The notes: generated by a model not told the origin, from the sequence alone. A stretch of DNA of 64,000 nucleotides from Dolomitihabitans soli (GCF_022213955.1 NZ_JAKNTW010000019.1:124001-188000), one strand, 5' to 3'. Counted from the first letter of the stretch, positions 18,462-28,059 are shown. Numbers and translations: made by a program.

Positions 18462-21311
18462 ATGATGATGGACGGCGCATCGTTCGGACGCGTGGTCTCG
18501 CCGGTCATGGTGGGGCGCGAGGACGAGTTACGCCGTCTGGTGGCCGCGGTGAGCCGCCCGCCCGCCGTGGTGGTGCTGGAAGGCGAGGCCGGCATCGGGA
18601 AGACCAGACTCGTCGCGGAGATGGCGGCGCACCCCGACGTGGCCGCCCGGGTGTTCCTCGGCGGCGGGGCCAGGAGGATCCGGGAGCCGTTCCCGCTGGG
18701 GCCCCTGGTGGAGGCGTTGCGCGGGATGGGCGAACCGCTGGCGCGGGCCGAGCTGTCGCCGGTCGCCGGTGCGTTGCGCGGCCTGCTGCCCGAGCTGGCC
18801 GGGGTGCTGCCGCCCGCGCTGGAGCCACTGGACGACCGGGCGGCCGAACGGCACCGGCTGTTCCGCGGTCTCGCGGACGCGCTGGGCGCCCTCGGTCCGG
18901 TGGTCCTGGTGGTGGAGGACCTGCACTGGGCGGACGAGCAGACGAGGGAGTTCCTCGCCTACCTGCTGGGCGCCCTGCCGGAGAAGATGTCGGTGGTGCT
19001 CACCTACCGGGGGGAGGAGGCGGGGCCCGAGATCCGGGAGACCACGGCACGCCTCGCGGACGCGGTCTTCCACGATCACGTCGTCCTTACGACTCTGGAC
19101 GCTGAGCAGACCGGCCTGCTCGCCGCGTCGATCCTCGACGAGGAGGACGTCACCGCCGACTTCTCCGCGCATCTGTACGAGCGGTCGTCGGGGTTGCCGC
19201 TGGCCGTACAGGAGCTGATGGCGCTGCTGCGCGAGCGCGGCGCGTTGATCCGGTTGCGCAGCGGGCGGTGGGCGCGCAAGGCGCTGGCGGAGCTGGACGT
19301 GCCGCCGGGAGTTCGCGACTCCGTGCGCGAGCGGGTGTCGCGGCTGCCGGCGGCGGCGCGTGGGGTCGCGGCGGCCGCGGCGGTGCTGCAGGTGCCGGTC
19401 CGGGTCGCGGTGCTGGCGCAGGTGGGCGGGTTGACGAAGGCCGAGGCCGTGGCCGGCGTGGACGAGCTGCTGGTGTCGGGTCTGCTGACCGAGCAGGACG
19501 GGGCGGTGGCCTTCCGCCACATGCTGGCCGCGCAGGCGGTGTACGGGGGGATCCCGCTGGGGCGGCGGGAGGATCTGCACGCGCACGCGGCCGGGGCGGT
19601 GCGCTCGCTGGGGCAGCGAGCCCACCATCTCCGCCAGGCGGGGCTGCTGCGTGACTGGGTGGAGGTCGCGGACCAGGCCGCCGCGCAGGCGTCGGAGCTG
19701 GGTGACGACGCCGGGGCCGTGCGGATCCTGGAGGACGTGCTGCGCAACGCTCCGCTGGAGCCGGATCGACGGGTACGGCTGGCGGTACGGCTCGGCTGGG
19801 CCGCCGGCCAGGTGCTCCGGCCACCGGACGTGATCGACCTGTTGTCCGAGGCGCTGGAGCCCGAGCGGCCCGGACCGCTGCGCGGGCAACTGCACTTCCT
19901 GATCGGCCTGCTGCACGAGCGGCTCGGCGCCGACCCCGGCACGCAGCGGCGCTCGTTCGCGGCGGCGGTCGACGATCTGGGCGACCGGCCGGAGCTCGCG
20001 GCATGGGTGATGGCCGCCCTAGGCCGGCCGATGGACGCGGCGGTGCCCCTGGCCGAGCATGTCGTATGGCTGGACCGGGCACTGGAGGTGGTGCCCGCCA
20101 TCGGCGACCCGGTCGAGGAGGTCTTCGTGCTCGGCAAGATCGCGACCTCGCTGAGCGGGATCGGCGATCCGCGCTGGGCCACGCTGACCGAGGACGTCAG
20201 GCGGCGGACCGGCGGCCGCCCCCGGCATCGCCAGGAGATCAACGCCTATCGCTCCATCGCGGAGAACGCGTGCTGCTCGGGGCACTTCGAGCTGGCCGAC
20301 CGGCTCCTGACCGCCGCGTCGCGGGCGGCGGCGGGTGCGGAGGGCTCGCGGGAGCCGCTGGCCCGCTGCCGTCTGGTCGCCCTGCTGCTGGCCTACTGCC
20401 GGGGCGCGTGGGACGGGCTGGAGCAGGAGACCGCGTTGCTGCTCGACGAGTACGGCGAGCGCCCGTACGACCGCATCGCCCCTGAGACGGTCGCGGCCTG
20501 CCTGGCGCTGGCCCACAGCGACCTTGACACCGCCCGGCGCGATCTGCGCGACGTCGTCCTGCGCGCTGTGACCCTGGGCGCCTACGAACTGCTCCCGCTG
20601 TCGGTGACCGGGTTCCTGCGGCTGGCCACCGCACACGGCGAAGCCGCGGCCGCGCTGGAGGTGATCGTCCCAGCGCTCGCCATCTGGCGGACCAAGGGCC
20701 TGTGGCCGCTGGCGGTGCGGGCGGCGCCGGCCCTGGCGGAGGCGATGACGGCGGCGGGGCGGCGGGACGAAGCCGTGGATTTGGTCGATCGACTCGCCGA
20801 GCTGCTCGACGGCCTGGACGCGCCCATGGCCGAGGCCGCGCTGCCGCACGCCCGCGGTTACCTGACGGAGTCCGCGGCCGAGCACTTCCTGGCCGCGGCG
20901 TCCGCCTATGACCGGCTGGGCGCGCCGTACGAGGCGGCCCAGGCCCGTGAGCGGGCGGCCGGAGGGCTGTTCGAGGCGGGGGACGCGCGTGCCGGTGAGG
21001 TGCTGAGCGCGGCCCTCGCCGCCTTCGGCGGGCTCGGCGCCCGCTGGGACGTGGATCGCGCGGCGCAACTGGCACGCAGGCACGGGGTGCCGGTGAAGGG
21101 GCGCTATCCCGGTGGCCCGCACGGCTACGGCGCCGGGTTGTCCCCCCGGGAACGGGAGATAGCCGAGCTGGCCGCGGCCGGGCTGACCAACCGGGAGATC
21201 GGCGAGCAGCTCTTCGTCTCGCCGAGGACGGTGGAGAAGCATCTCGGGGCTGCCCTGCGCAAGCTCGGGCTGCGCTCGCGCGCCGCCCTGGGAACCCACC
21301 TCCGGACGTGA
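18462..21311 (+). CDS. LuxR-family LAL-type ATPase transcriptional regulator
   Basis: A 949-residue cytoplasmic regulator with an N-terminal AAA/NTPase module: Walker A EGEAGIGKTRLV near residue 40 and Walker B-like VVLVVEDLHWADE. A long helical middle follows, of the kind used for ligand or partner binding. The C-terminal LuxR HTH (GLSPREREIAELAAAGLTNR, SPRTVEKHL) takes up the last 60 residues. LAL regulators often sit in or near secondary-metabolite or sugar-use loci. The ATG at 18462 follows GGAGG by eight bases. Neither neighbour is an obvious target; the small peptide and subtilase downstream are the nearest candidates. Confidence 0.92.
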   Translation: MMMDGASFGRVVSPVMVGREDELRRLVAAVSRPPAVVVLEGEAGIGKTRLVAEMAAHPDVAARVFLGGGARRIREPFPLGPLVEALRGMGEPLARAELSPVAGALRGLLPELAGVLPPALEPLDDRAAERHRLFRGLADALGALGPVVLVVEDLHWADEQTREFLAYLLGALPEKMSVVLTYRGEEAGPEIRETTARLADAVFHDHVVLTTLDAEQTGLLAASILDEEDVTADFSAHLYERSSGLPLAVQELMALLRERGALIRLRSGRWARKALAELDVPPGVRDSVRERVSRLPAAARGVAAAAAVLQVPVRVAVLAQVGGLTKAEAVAGVDELLVSGLLTEQDGAVAFRHMLAAQAVYGGIPLGRREDLHAHAAGAVRSLGQRAHHLRQAGLLRDWVEVADQAAAQASELGDDAGAVRILEDVLRNAPLEPDRRVRLAVRLGWAAGQVLRPPDVIDLLSEALEPERPGPLRGQLHFLIGLLHERLGADPGTQRRSFAAAVDDLGDRPELAAWVMAALGRPMDAAVPLAEHVVWLDRALEVVPAIGDPVEEVFVLGKIATSLSGIGDPRWATLTEDVRRRTGGRPRHRQEINAYRSIAENACCSGHFELADRLLTAASRAAAGAEGSREPLARCRLVALLLAYCRGAWDGLEQETALLLDEYGERPYDRIAPETVAACLALAHSDLDTARRDLRDVVLRAVTLGAYELLPLSVTGFLRLATAHGEAAAALEVIVPALAIWRTKGLWPLAVRAAPALAEAMTAAGRRDEAVDLVDRLAELLDGLDAPMAEAALPHARGYLTESAAEHFLAAASAYDRLGAPYEAAQARERAAGGLFEAGDARAGEVLSAALAAFGGLGARWDVDRAAQLARRHGVPVKGRYPGGPHGYGAGLSPREREIAELAAAGLTNREIGEQLFVSPRTVEKHLGAALRKLGLRSRAALGTHLRT

Positions 21312-21398
21312 CCCCCGTAGTGCTCCGCCGGGACCCGTACCGCTGAACGGGGGTACCTCCCCATGGTCCCGGGAGGCCGCACGCGTGAGGCTGGCGGC

Positions 21399-21503
21399 AT
21401 GTCCGAAATCGACCCCACGGACGGCCAGCCGGCCGACAACGACGACGAGCCAGAGGTAGAGGCGTTTCCGGACGAGACGCCTGACGGGTTCGAGCCGGTC
21501 TGA
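21399..21503 (+). CDS. Small acidic peptide (34 aa) upstream of secreted subtilase
   Basis: This short frame begins MSEIDPTDGQPADNDDEPEV and ends PDGFEPV. It is strongly acidic (12 Asp/Glu), has no Cys, Lys or Arg, and no signal peptide. GAGG ends eight bases before the ATG. The stop is 26 bases from the subtilase start, so the two may be co-transcribed. The C-terminal half repeats a pattern of Phe, Pro and acidic residues (AFPDETPDGFEP). I do not recognise a family. It could be a cofactor of the protease, a peptide precursor, or a chance frame; composition and placement favour a real gene. Confidence 0.5.
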   Translation: MSEIDPTDGQPADNDDEPEVEAFPDETPDGFEPV

Positions 21504-21529
21504 CCCCCCAACCGAAAGGGCACTTCCGC

Positions 21530-24500
21530 ATGTCTGCACGCAGAGGATTACTCCTCATGGCCTCAATGCTGATGCTGGGGCCGCTGCTCCCGGCCAGTGC
21601 GACCGCCGCCATTCAGGAGCCCGAGCCCGTCAGAGAGACGGGGACCCCGGGGCCGGTCGCGCTGTCCGGGCTGGGCCGGGGCGCGCACACGGTCACCTTG
21701 ATCACCGGTGACCGGGTGCGGCTGGCCGACGCGGGGGCCGGCAAGTACGCCGTGCGCCCCGAGCCGGCTCCCCGGGCCGACGGGACCCGAGCGCTGTTGT
21801 CGGTCATGGCGACCCCGGACGCGGTGTACGTCACGCCCAGCGACGCGATGCCGGCCATCCAGGCCGGCCGTCTGGACCGGGAACTGTTCAACGTCAAATA
21901 CCTGGCCGAGCACGGCTACACCGACGACAAGGCCAAGGAACTGCCGGTCATCGTGCAGTACCCGAAGGAGCGGCCGGGCCCGGCCGTCGCCTCGGCCGCC
22001 AAGGCGATCCCGGCCAGTGAGCCCACGCTGACGCTGGAGAGCGTCAACGCCTCCGCGGTCAACGTCACCAAGGCGGACGCGGGCGCGTTCTGGAGCGCGG
22101 TGCGAGCCGTACCCGTGAAGACCGGGGCCGCCCGGTTGAGCGGCGACATCAGCAAGGTGTGGCTGGACCGCAAGGTCAAGGCCGACCTGGCCGAGAGCGT
22201 GCCGATGATCGGCGCGCCGCAGGCGTGGGCGGGCGGGCACGACGGAACCGGCGTGAAGGTCGCCGTCCTGGACACCGGCATCGACGCCACGCACCCGGAC
22301 CTGGCCGGCAAGATCGCCGACAGCCGCTCCTTCATCCCCGGCCAGGAGGTGCGGGACGGGCACGGCCACGGCACCCACGTGGCCTCCACCATCGCCGGAT
22401 CCGGCGCCGCGGCGAACGGCACGCACAAGGGCGTCGCCCCCGGCGCCCAGCTGATCGTCGGCAAGGTGCTCGACGACACGGGTTCCGGACTCGACTCCCA
22501 GGCCATCGAGGGGATGGAGTGGGCGGTGGCCGGCGGCGCCAAGGTGGTCAGCATGAGCCTCGGCAGCGGCCCCACCGACGGGACCGACCCGATGAGCCAG
22601 GCGGTCAACGCGCTGAGCGGCTCCAGCGGCGCGCTGTTCGTCATCGCCGCCGGCAACCTCGGCGCCTCGGGCACCGAGACGGTCGCCTCCCCGGGTACGG
22701 CGGACGCCGCGCTGACCGTCGCCGCGGTGGACAAGGACGACAAGTGGGCCCCGTTCTCCAGCCAGGGGCCGCGCGTCGACGGCGGGCTCAAGCCCGACAT
22801 CGCCGCGCCCGGAGTCGCCATCACCGCCGCGCGCGCCGCCGGCACCACGATGGGCACCCCGCTCAACGACCACTACACCGCCGCCGCGGGCACCTCGATG
22901 GCGACCCCGCACGTGGCGGGAGCCGTGGCGATCATGGCCCAGCAGCATCCGGACTGGACCGGGGCACAGCTCAAGGCGGCGGTGATGTCGACCGCCAAGG
23001 ACGACGAGCTCGGCGCGTACAAGCAGGGCGCGGGCCGGGTCGACCTGGCCAGGGCGCACGCCCAGCAGGTCTTCGCCACGACCGCCGGGCTCGACTTCGC
23101 CGCGATCGAGGGCGGGAGCGACCCCGTCAGCCGGAGCCTGACCTACACCAACCTCGGCGCCCAGCCGATCACCCTGGCGCTCACCCCGGCCCTGCACGAA
23201 TCCGACGGCACCCCGGTGGAGGCGGCGCTGAGCCTGGCCGACGCGACCCTCACCGTGCCGGGCGGCGGCACCGCGACCACCACGGTCACCCTCGACCCCA
23301 AGGACCTGGCCCTGGGCAACTACACCGGCGCCGTGACCGCGGCCGCCGACGGGGTCCGGCTGCGCACGCCCGCCGGCGCCGTGCGGCAGCAGCCCAAGGC
23401 CACGCTCACCATCCACACGCTGGGCCGGGACGGCAAGCCGTACAGTCCCTGGGGGCAGGACACCATCGACGTGTCCGGCGACAAGGGCATCATCGGCGGC
23501 ACCCTCCTCACCGAGGTGGGAACCACGATCACCCGCGTGCCGCAGGGCACCGTCAGCGTGACCCAGGTGCTCGACTGGACCGGCGACGACGACAGGTACA
23601 ACCTGGCGTTCCTGTTCCAGCCCGAGATCGAGGTCACCGGGGACACCGAGATCACCCTCGACGCCCGGCAGTTGTCCGAGGTCCGCTTCACCACCCCGAA
23701 ACCGGCGGAACCGCTCAACAACGACGTCACCTTCGCCTTCCAGCGGACGGTGTCCAACGGCGACGCCTACATGGGTGCCCTGGGGACGAACACGCCGATC
23801 GGATCCTGGGCACGACTGTGGGCCAATCCCACCAAGCCGGTCGACAAGGGCGCCTTCCGCTTCCACTCCCGCTTCACCCTCGGCCAGCCCGAGGTCGCGA
23901 TGAGCGTAAGCGGCCGCGACAAGCTCACCCTGCACCCGGCCGCCCCGATGCACGCCTTCGACGCGTACGGCGAGCACCGTCAGGAGGGCACCTTCCCCGA
24001 CTTCCGGCCGTTCACCGGGACCCGCGACCTGGAGGTCGTCGACGTCGGTGAGGGCAGGCCCGAGGACATCGCCGGCCGTGACCTGCGCGGCAAGCTCGTC
24101 CTGATGGAGGCGCGAAAGGCCGACGGGATCTTCGGCCCCGCGTGCGGCGCCCAGATCGAGCGGATCGGCCCGATCCGCGACGCCGGCGCGGCCGCGGTCG
24201 CGCACTTCCCGATGGCCGGCACCGGCTGCACGATTCCGCTCGGCATCGCCCAGAAGCCGTTCACCGGAGAACCCAAGCCCATCGGCATCCCCAACGTCTC
24301 GTTGCCCGGACGGGAGGCGTACCAGCTGCGCGAGCGGATCGCCGGGGGCAAGACGGTCACCGTCCAGGTGACGGGCACCGAGGAATCGCCCTACACCTAC
24401 ACCTTCGCGCCGTACGAGGAGGAGCGCGTCCCGCGTTCCCTGCACTACACCTTCACCGAGCGGGACCTGGCCCGGATCGACATGGACATGCACACCGTCG

Positions 24501-25528
24501 CGCCCGAGCGGTACAGCGACTGGCGGTACGCCTGGAAGGTGGACGACGTCCTGCCGCTGTCGTCGCAGCCCTCGCTGTGGGGCACCCCCCGGCTGACCGC
24601 GCAGCAACGGCGTGACTGGGTCGGGCCCCTCGACCGCGAGGTCGTCAGCTCGCACGGCATGTGGGAGATGGCCAACCCGCTGGGGATGAACGAGATGCGT
24701 CCGCAGTGGGCGCTGGAGGTGTTCGACAAGCCGGTCCGCCTCCGGCAGTCGTGGCCGACCACCCCGTTCACGCCGGGCGCCGCGACCGGCTCGGACCAGT
24801 TGTACAAGCTGGCCAAGCCCGGCGCCAACCTGGGCTGGAGCTTCCGCTGCATGATCTGCGTCCGGGGCGACGCCCTGTGGGCGGAGTTCGAGCTCAGCAA
24901 CGGGACCGAGGGCGGCCGCCAGTACAACGGCGACTACTGGAGCGGTCCCTTCGAACCGGGCTTCGACGTCCGCCTGTACCGGCAGGACAAGGAGATCCCC
25001 CGCGACACCGTGCTCGGCGCTGACATCTTCCCGCACTTCACGCTCCCGGAAGGAGCCGGAAAGTACCGCCTGACCGCCAAGAACGCGACGCACGACGCCG
25101 AGTGGACCTTCACCACCCCCGTGAAGACCGAAGGACTTCCCGGCGCCGACTGCTCCCTCGAGCGGTTGTACGGCACGGCGGAACGCTGCAAGCCCGCACC
25201 CGTCGTGTTCGTCAGCTACGACCTGGGTGACACCCTCGACGCCGCCAACACGGTGCGGGCGGGCCGTACCCACACCTTCACCGTCTCTCCCTACCACTCG
25301 CCGTCGCCCACCCGGATGCCCGAGATCGCGGGTCTGAAACTGTGGGCCAGCACCGACGACGGCGCCACGTACCAACCTGTGTCCGTCAAGGAGAACAGGG
25401 ACGGCACGTACACCGCCAAGACCCGTTACCCCGTCGGCAAGGACGCCGTGACCCTCAGGGTGGAGGCCTGGGACAAGGCGGGCAACACGCTCAAGCAGAC
25501 GACCACTCGCGCCTTCAACCTGCGCTGA
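21530..25528 (+). CDS. Large secreted S8 family (subtilisin-like) serine protease
   Basis: A 1332-residue exported protease. The signal peptide (MSARRGLLLMASMLMLGPLL) has a probable cleavage site after ASATA. A pro-region of about 200 residues follows. The S8 catalytic triad is intact: Asp in VAVLDTGIDATHPDL, His in GHGHGTHVAST and Ser in GTSMATPHVAGA. The C-terminal half of about 800 residues is a set of beta-rich domains, including a PA-like segment (LRGKLVLMEARKADGIF) and a likely bacterial Ig-like end. Large multi-domain subtilases of this kind are typical of sporulating actinomycetes and degrade extracellular protein. AAAGGG is eight bases before the ATG. A strong terminator follows, so it is the end of its transcript. 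Confidence 0.92.
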   Translation: MSARRGLLLMASMLMLGPLLPASATAAIQEPEPVRETGTPGPVALSGLGRGAHTVTLITGDRVRLADAGAGKYAVRPEPAPRADGTRALLSVMATPDAVYVTPSDAMPAIQAGRLDRELFNVKYLAEHGYTDDKAKELPVIVQYPKERPGPAVASAAKAIPASEPTLTLESVNASAVNVTKADAGAFWSAVRAVPVKTGAARLSGDISKVWLDRKVKADLAESVPMIGAPQAWAGGHDGTGVKVAVLDTGIDATHPDLAGKIADSRSFIPGQEVRDGHGHGTHVASTIAGSGAAANGTHKGVAPGAQLIVGKVLDDTGSGLDSQAIEGMEWAVAGGAKVVSMSLGSGPTDGTDPMSQAVNALSGSSGALFVIAAGNLGASGTETVASPGTADAALTVAAVDKDDKWAPFSSQGPRVDGGLKPDIAAPGVAITAARAAGTTMGTPLNDHYTAAAGTSMATPHVAGAVAIMAQQHPDWTGAQLKAAVMSTAKDDELGAYKQGAGRVDLARAHAQQVFATTAGLDFAAIEGGSDPVSRSLTYTNLGAQPITLALTPALHESDGTPVEAALSLADATLTVPGGGTATTTVTLDPKDLALGNYTGAVTAAADGVRLRTPAGAVRQQPKATLTIHTLGRDGKPYSPWGQDTIDVSGDKGIIGGTLLTEVGTTITRVPQGTVSVTQVLDWTGDDDRYNLAFLFQPEIEVTGDTEITLDARQLSEVRFTTPKPAEPLNNDVTFAFQRTVSNGDAYMGALGTNTPIGSWARLWANPTKPVDKGAFRFHSRFTLGQPEVAMSVSGRDKLTLHPAAPMHAFDAYGEHRQEGTFPDFRPFTGTRDLEVVDVGEGRPEDIAGRDLRGKLVLMEARKADGIFGPACGAQIERIGPIRDAGAAAVAHFPMAGTGCTIPLGIAQKPFTGEPKPIGIPNVSLPGREAYQLRERIAGGKTVTVQVTGTEESPYTYTFAPYEEERVPRSLHYTFTERDLARIDMDMHTVAPERYSDWRYAWKVDDVLPLSSQPSLWGTPRLTAQQRRDWVGPLDREVVSSHGMWEMANPLGMNEMRPQWALEVFDKPVRLRQSWPTTPFTPGAATGSDQLYKLAKPGANLGWSFRCMICVRGDALWAEFELSNGTEGGRQYNGDYWSGPFEPGFDVRLYRQDKEIPRDTVLGADIFPHFTLPEGAGKYRLTAKNATHDAEWTFTTPVKTEGLPGADCSLERLYGTAERCKPAPVVFVSYDLGDTLDAANTVRAGRTHTFTVSPYHSPSPTRMPEIAGLKLWASTDDGATYQPVSVKENRDGTYTAKTRYPVGKDAVTLRVEAWDKAGNTLKQTTTRAFNLR

Positions 25529-25540
25529 TCCGTCGATGAC

Positions 25541-25572
25541 CCGGGCACCCTCGTGCGAACGAGGGTGCCCGG
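25541..25572 (+). terminator. Very strong hairpin terminator after subtilase gene
   Basis: A perfect 14-bp stem, CCGGGCACCCTCGT with ACGAGGGTGCCCGG, closes a GCGA tetraloop 12 bases after the stop. GNRA tetraloops add stability. No U tract follows. Confidence 0.85.
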
Positions 25573-25654
25573 TGCCGTGTCCCCGTCGATCTGCTCCGAG
25601 ACCCGCCCGAGATTGGCGATTCCTGCGCCGGACCCGCGATGTTATTTTTGGGGG

Positions 25655-26125
25655 GTGCTGAGGGTGCTGGTCACGGGTATGTCGGGAACCGGGAAGTCGA
25701 CCGCCTTGGAGTCGCTGCGGGAGCGCGGGCACAAGACGGTGGATGCCGACGGTGACCAGTGGAGCCATTGGGCCCGGCTTCCAGACGGCACTCGCGACTG
25801 GGTGTGGCGCGAGGACGCGATGACCGCGCTGCTCACCGGCCACCGGCGAGGCAAACTGTTCGTCGCCGGCTGCGCGTGGAATCAGGCAGGCTTCTATCAG
25901 TGGTTCGACCATGTGGCACTGCTGAGCGCGCCTGCCGAGGTGTTGCTCGACCGGGTCGCCAACCGGACCAACAACACCTTCGGCAAGTCTCCGGAAGAGC
26001 GCGAGAAGATCCTTCGTGATCTCCACGAAGTCGAGTCGTTGCTGCGGAATTCCGCCACGATCGAGATCGACGCATCGGCTCCGCTGGACGAGGTCGTGCG
26101 GCAACTCGACGAGCTCTCGCCGTAG
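25655..26125 (+). CDS. P-loop kinase-like protein
   Basis: A 156-residue single-domain NTPase with Walker A VTGMSGTGKST near the N-terminus, then DADGDQW and a lid-like Arg-rich segment (LLDRVANRTNNTFGKSPEER). The size and order resemble shikimate/adenylate-kinase-like P-loop proteins often annotated simply as AAA family ATPase. The substrate is unknown. The GTG at 25655 places Walker A at the usual distance from the N-terminus; there is no clear ribosome site, and an AT-rich TTATTTT lies just upstream, so a leaderless transcript is possible. The upstream in-frame ATG at 25553 lies in the preceding terminator and is unlikely. Confidence 0.7.
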   Translation: MLRVLVTGMSGTGKSTALESLRERGHKTVDADGDQWSHWARLPDGTRDWVWREDAMTALLTGHRRGKLFVAGCAWNQAGFYQWFDHVALLSAPAEVLLDRVANRTNNTFGKSPEEREKILRDLHEVESLLRNSATIEIDASAPLDEVVRQLDELSP

Positions 26126-26145
26126 TTCGGCGCTGCCGAGGTCCG

Positions 26146-26171
26146 AGCGGACGTAGCGCCGGCCGTCCGCT
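26146..26171 (+). terminator. Hairpin terminator after P-loop kinase gene
   Basis: AGCGGAC at 26146-26152 pairs with GTCCGCT at 26165-26171 around a 12-base loop, 20 bases after the stop codon. Confidence 0.5.
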
Positions 26172-26241
26172 GCCCTCACCCGTCGCAGGCGGTTCTCCCC
26201 AGCGACCCCTGATTCGCGTCGTCATCCCGTGCCCGATCGGC

Positions 26242-26273
26242 GTCAAGCTGGCTTGACGTCAGGCTGGCTTGAC
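26242..26273. promoter_or_regulatory. Two tandem 16-bp inverted repeats, candidate operator
   Basis: GTCAAGCTGGCTTGAC (26242-26257) is followed without a gap by GTCAGGCTGGCTTGAC (26258-26273). Each is an inverted repeat (GTCAAG/CTTGAC around CTGG); the second copy has one mismatch. The pair ends 14 bases before the start of the putative DNA-binding protein at 26288. Cooperative binding of two dimers and autoregulation are likely inferences. Confidence 0.7.
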
Positions 26274-26287
26274 GAAATGCTGGGGGC

Positions 26288-26719
26288 ATGTCCACGCCTG
26301 AAGATCTTGAGCGTCAGTTCACGCTGCTGACCGCAGCCGCGCGTCATGACGTGCTGCGCACCCGTGACGCCCTGGCGCCGTCGCCCGAAGACGACTCCGA
26401 GGACCTGCCGATCGACCCCGAGGCGAAGCCCCTGACCAGGGCGGAGACGCTGGAATTGCTCGCGCTGGGGGAGGTGATCGCACGGAAGGCGGGCTACGGG
26501 CGTCAGCTCGGCGTGCGATCGGCTCGCCGGGCCGGTGCCTCGTGGTCACAGATCGGCGCCGCACTGGGGACGACCAAGCAGGCCGCCTGGGAGGCGCATC
26601 ACCGATGGATCGACGAACAGGGCAGGCAGCCCAGCGACGGTCATTGGGGCTGGGACGGCGATGAGGTGGCGGCCGCACGCACGCTCGCCGGCGCACCCGA
26701 CGACGAGGCCGCCGAATGA
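26288..26719 (+). CDS. Hypothetical protein with HTH-like segment
   Basis: A 143-residue protein of unknown function. Its middle part (VRSARRAGASWSQIGAALGT, then TKQAAWEAHHRWID) has the pattern of a helix-turn-helix, with Gly in the turn and hydrophobic spacing as in sigma-factor and MerR-type helices. Acidic, Pro-rich stretches flank it. The ATG at 26288 is just after a tandem operator, and the stop overlaps the epoxide hydrolase start (ATGA), so the two form an operon in which this protein may regulate its own transcription. That role is inferred from fold-like pattern and context, not from recognised homology. Confidence 0.6.
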   Translation: MSTPEDLERQFTLLTAAARHDVLRTRDALAPSPEDDSEDLPIDPEAKPLTRAETLELLALGEVIARKAGYGRQLGVRSARRAGASWSQIGAALGTTKQAAWEAHHRWIDEQGRQPSDGHWGWDGDEVAAARTLAGAPDDEAAE

Positions 26720-27879
26720 GCGGGCACGGCGAGGAGGCGATCCGGCCCTTCGTGCTGCGCATCCCGCAGCGGGACCTGGACGACCTGACCGCCCGCCTGG
26801 CCGCGACCAGGTGGCCCGACGATCCGGCCGGGGCCGGCTGGGCCCAAGGGGTGCCGGTGGCCTACCTCAAAGAGCTGGCCGAATACTGGCGCACCGGCTA
26901 CGACTGGCGGGAACAGGAGGCGCATCTCAACCGCTTCCCGCAGTTCACCACCACCATCGACAACGCCGGAGTGCACTTCCTGCACGTCCGCTCCCCGGCG
27001 ACCGGCGCGCTGCCCCTGCTGATCACCCACGGCTGGCCCGGATCCATCGTCGAGTTCCTCGACGTGATCGGACCGCTGACCGATCCCGAATCCCACGGTG
27101 GGGATCCAGCCGACGCCTTCCACCTGGTGCTTCCCTCCATTCCGGGATACGGGCTGTCCGGCCCCACCCGCGAAGGCGGCTGGGATGTGCACCGCGTGGC
27201 CCGCGCGTGGGCCGAGCTGATGAGGCGCCTGGGCTACCACCGCTACGGCGCGCAGGGCGGCGACTGGGGACACGCGATCACCCTGGAACTGGCCGCCGTC
27301 GACATCGGCCGCGTCGTCGGGATCCACCTCAACACGCTGCTGACGCCACCCCCCGCCGATCCGGCCGAAGCCGCCGAACTCGACGACGGCGACAGGGAAC
27401 GGCTCGACCGGCTGATGAGCGCCGAACCCGAGATGTCGGGCTACGCGAAGATCCAGGGCACCCGGCCGCAGACCCTGGCCTATGCGCTCACCGACTCCCC
27501 CGTCGGGCAGCTCGCCTGGATCGCCGAGAAGTTCAAAGAGTGGACGGACTGCTCTGACGTGCCGGAAGAGGCGGTCGCCCGCGATCGGCTGCTGACCAAC
27601 GTGATGCTGTACTGGCTCACCGCGACCGCGGGGTCGTCCGCTCGCCACTACTGGGAAGCCGCTCACCCCACCCGCCCGCCCCGCCCCGAGCCGCCGACGA
27701 CGCCCACCGGCGTGGCGGTCTTCGCCGCCGACCTGGCCCGTCCCGTACGGCGACTCGCCGAACGGGACCACAACATCGTCCACTGGACGGAGTTCGACCG
27801 AGGCGGGCACTTCGCCGCGATGGAGGAACCCGACCTGTTCATCGACGACGTCCGCGCGTTCTTCCGGCGTTTCCGGTGA
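26716..27879 (+). CDS. Epoxide hydrolase, EHN-type alpha/beta hydrolase
   Basis: A 387-residue protein with the N-terminal EHN domain of microsomal-type epoxide hydrolases (IPQRDLDDLTARLAATRWPD) followed by an alpha/beta hydrolase core. The oxyanion motif is HGWPGS, the nucleophile Asp lies in GAQGGDWG, and the catalytic His is in RGGHFAAMEEP. Such enzymes hydrolyse epoxides to diols by an Asp-ester intermediate. No signal peptide is present. It overlaps the preceding gene by four bases and is probably co-regulated with it. The natural substrate is unknown. Confidence 0.9.
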   Translation: MSGHGEEAIRPFVLRIPQRDLDDLTARLAATRWPDDPAGAGWAQGVPVAYLKELAEYWRTGYDWREQEAHLNRFPQFTTTIDNAGVHFLHVRSPATGALPLLITHGWPGSIVEFLDVIGPLTDPESHGGDPADAFHLVLPSIPGYGLSGPTREGGWDVHRVARAWAELMRRLGYHRYGAQGGDWGHAITLELAAVDIGRVVGIHLNTLLTPPPADPAEAAELDDGDRERLDRLMSAEPEMSGYAKIQGTRPQTLAYALTDSPVGQLAWIAEKFKEWTDCSDVPEEAVARDRLLTNVMLYWLTATAGSSARHYWEAAHPTRPPRPEPPTTPTGVAVFAADLARPVRRLAERDHNIVHWTEFDRGGHFAAMEEPDLFIDDVRAFFRRFR

Positions 27880-28059
27880 GATCGAGCCCAGGGCCGGCCG
27901 GCCGCTCAGCCGTTGCGTTCGGACCTCGGACACCATCGGTTTCCCAATGCGGAACGCAGGCAGGTGCGAGGTCCACTGAGGCCCGCACCTCTCTTGTTTC
28001 CGGGTCGAAAGCAGCACGCAGGCTTCCGCCGATGGGCTGCCGAGCGCTTCCGGGGGTAT

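Noticed and set aside
21563-26179. Very long open frame on the minus strand across the subtilase gene
   Set aside because: It is antisense to a gene with clear catalytic motifs, signal peptide and terminator. Its translation is low-complexity Gly/Arg/Val/Asp typical of GC-rich shadow frames.
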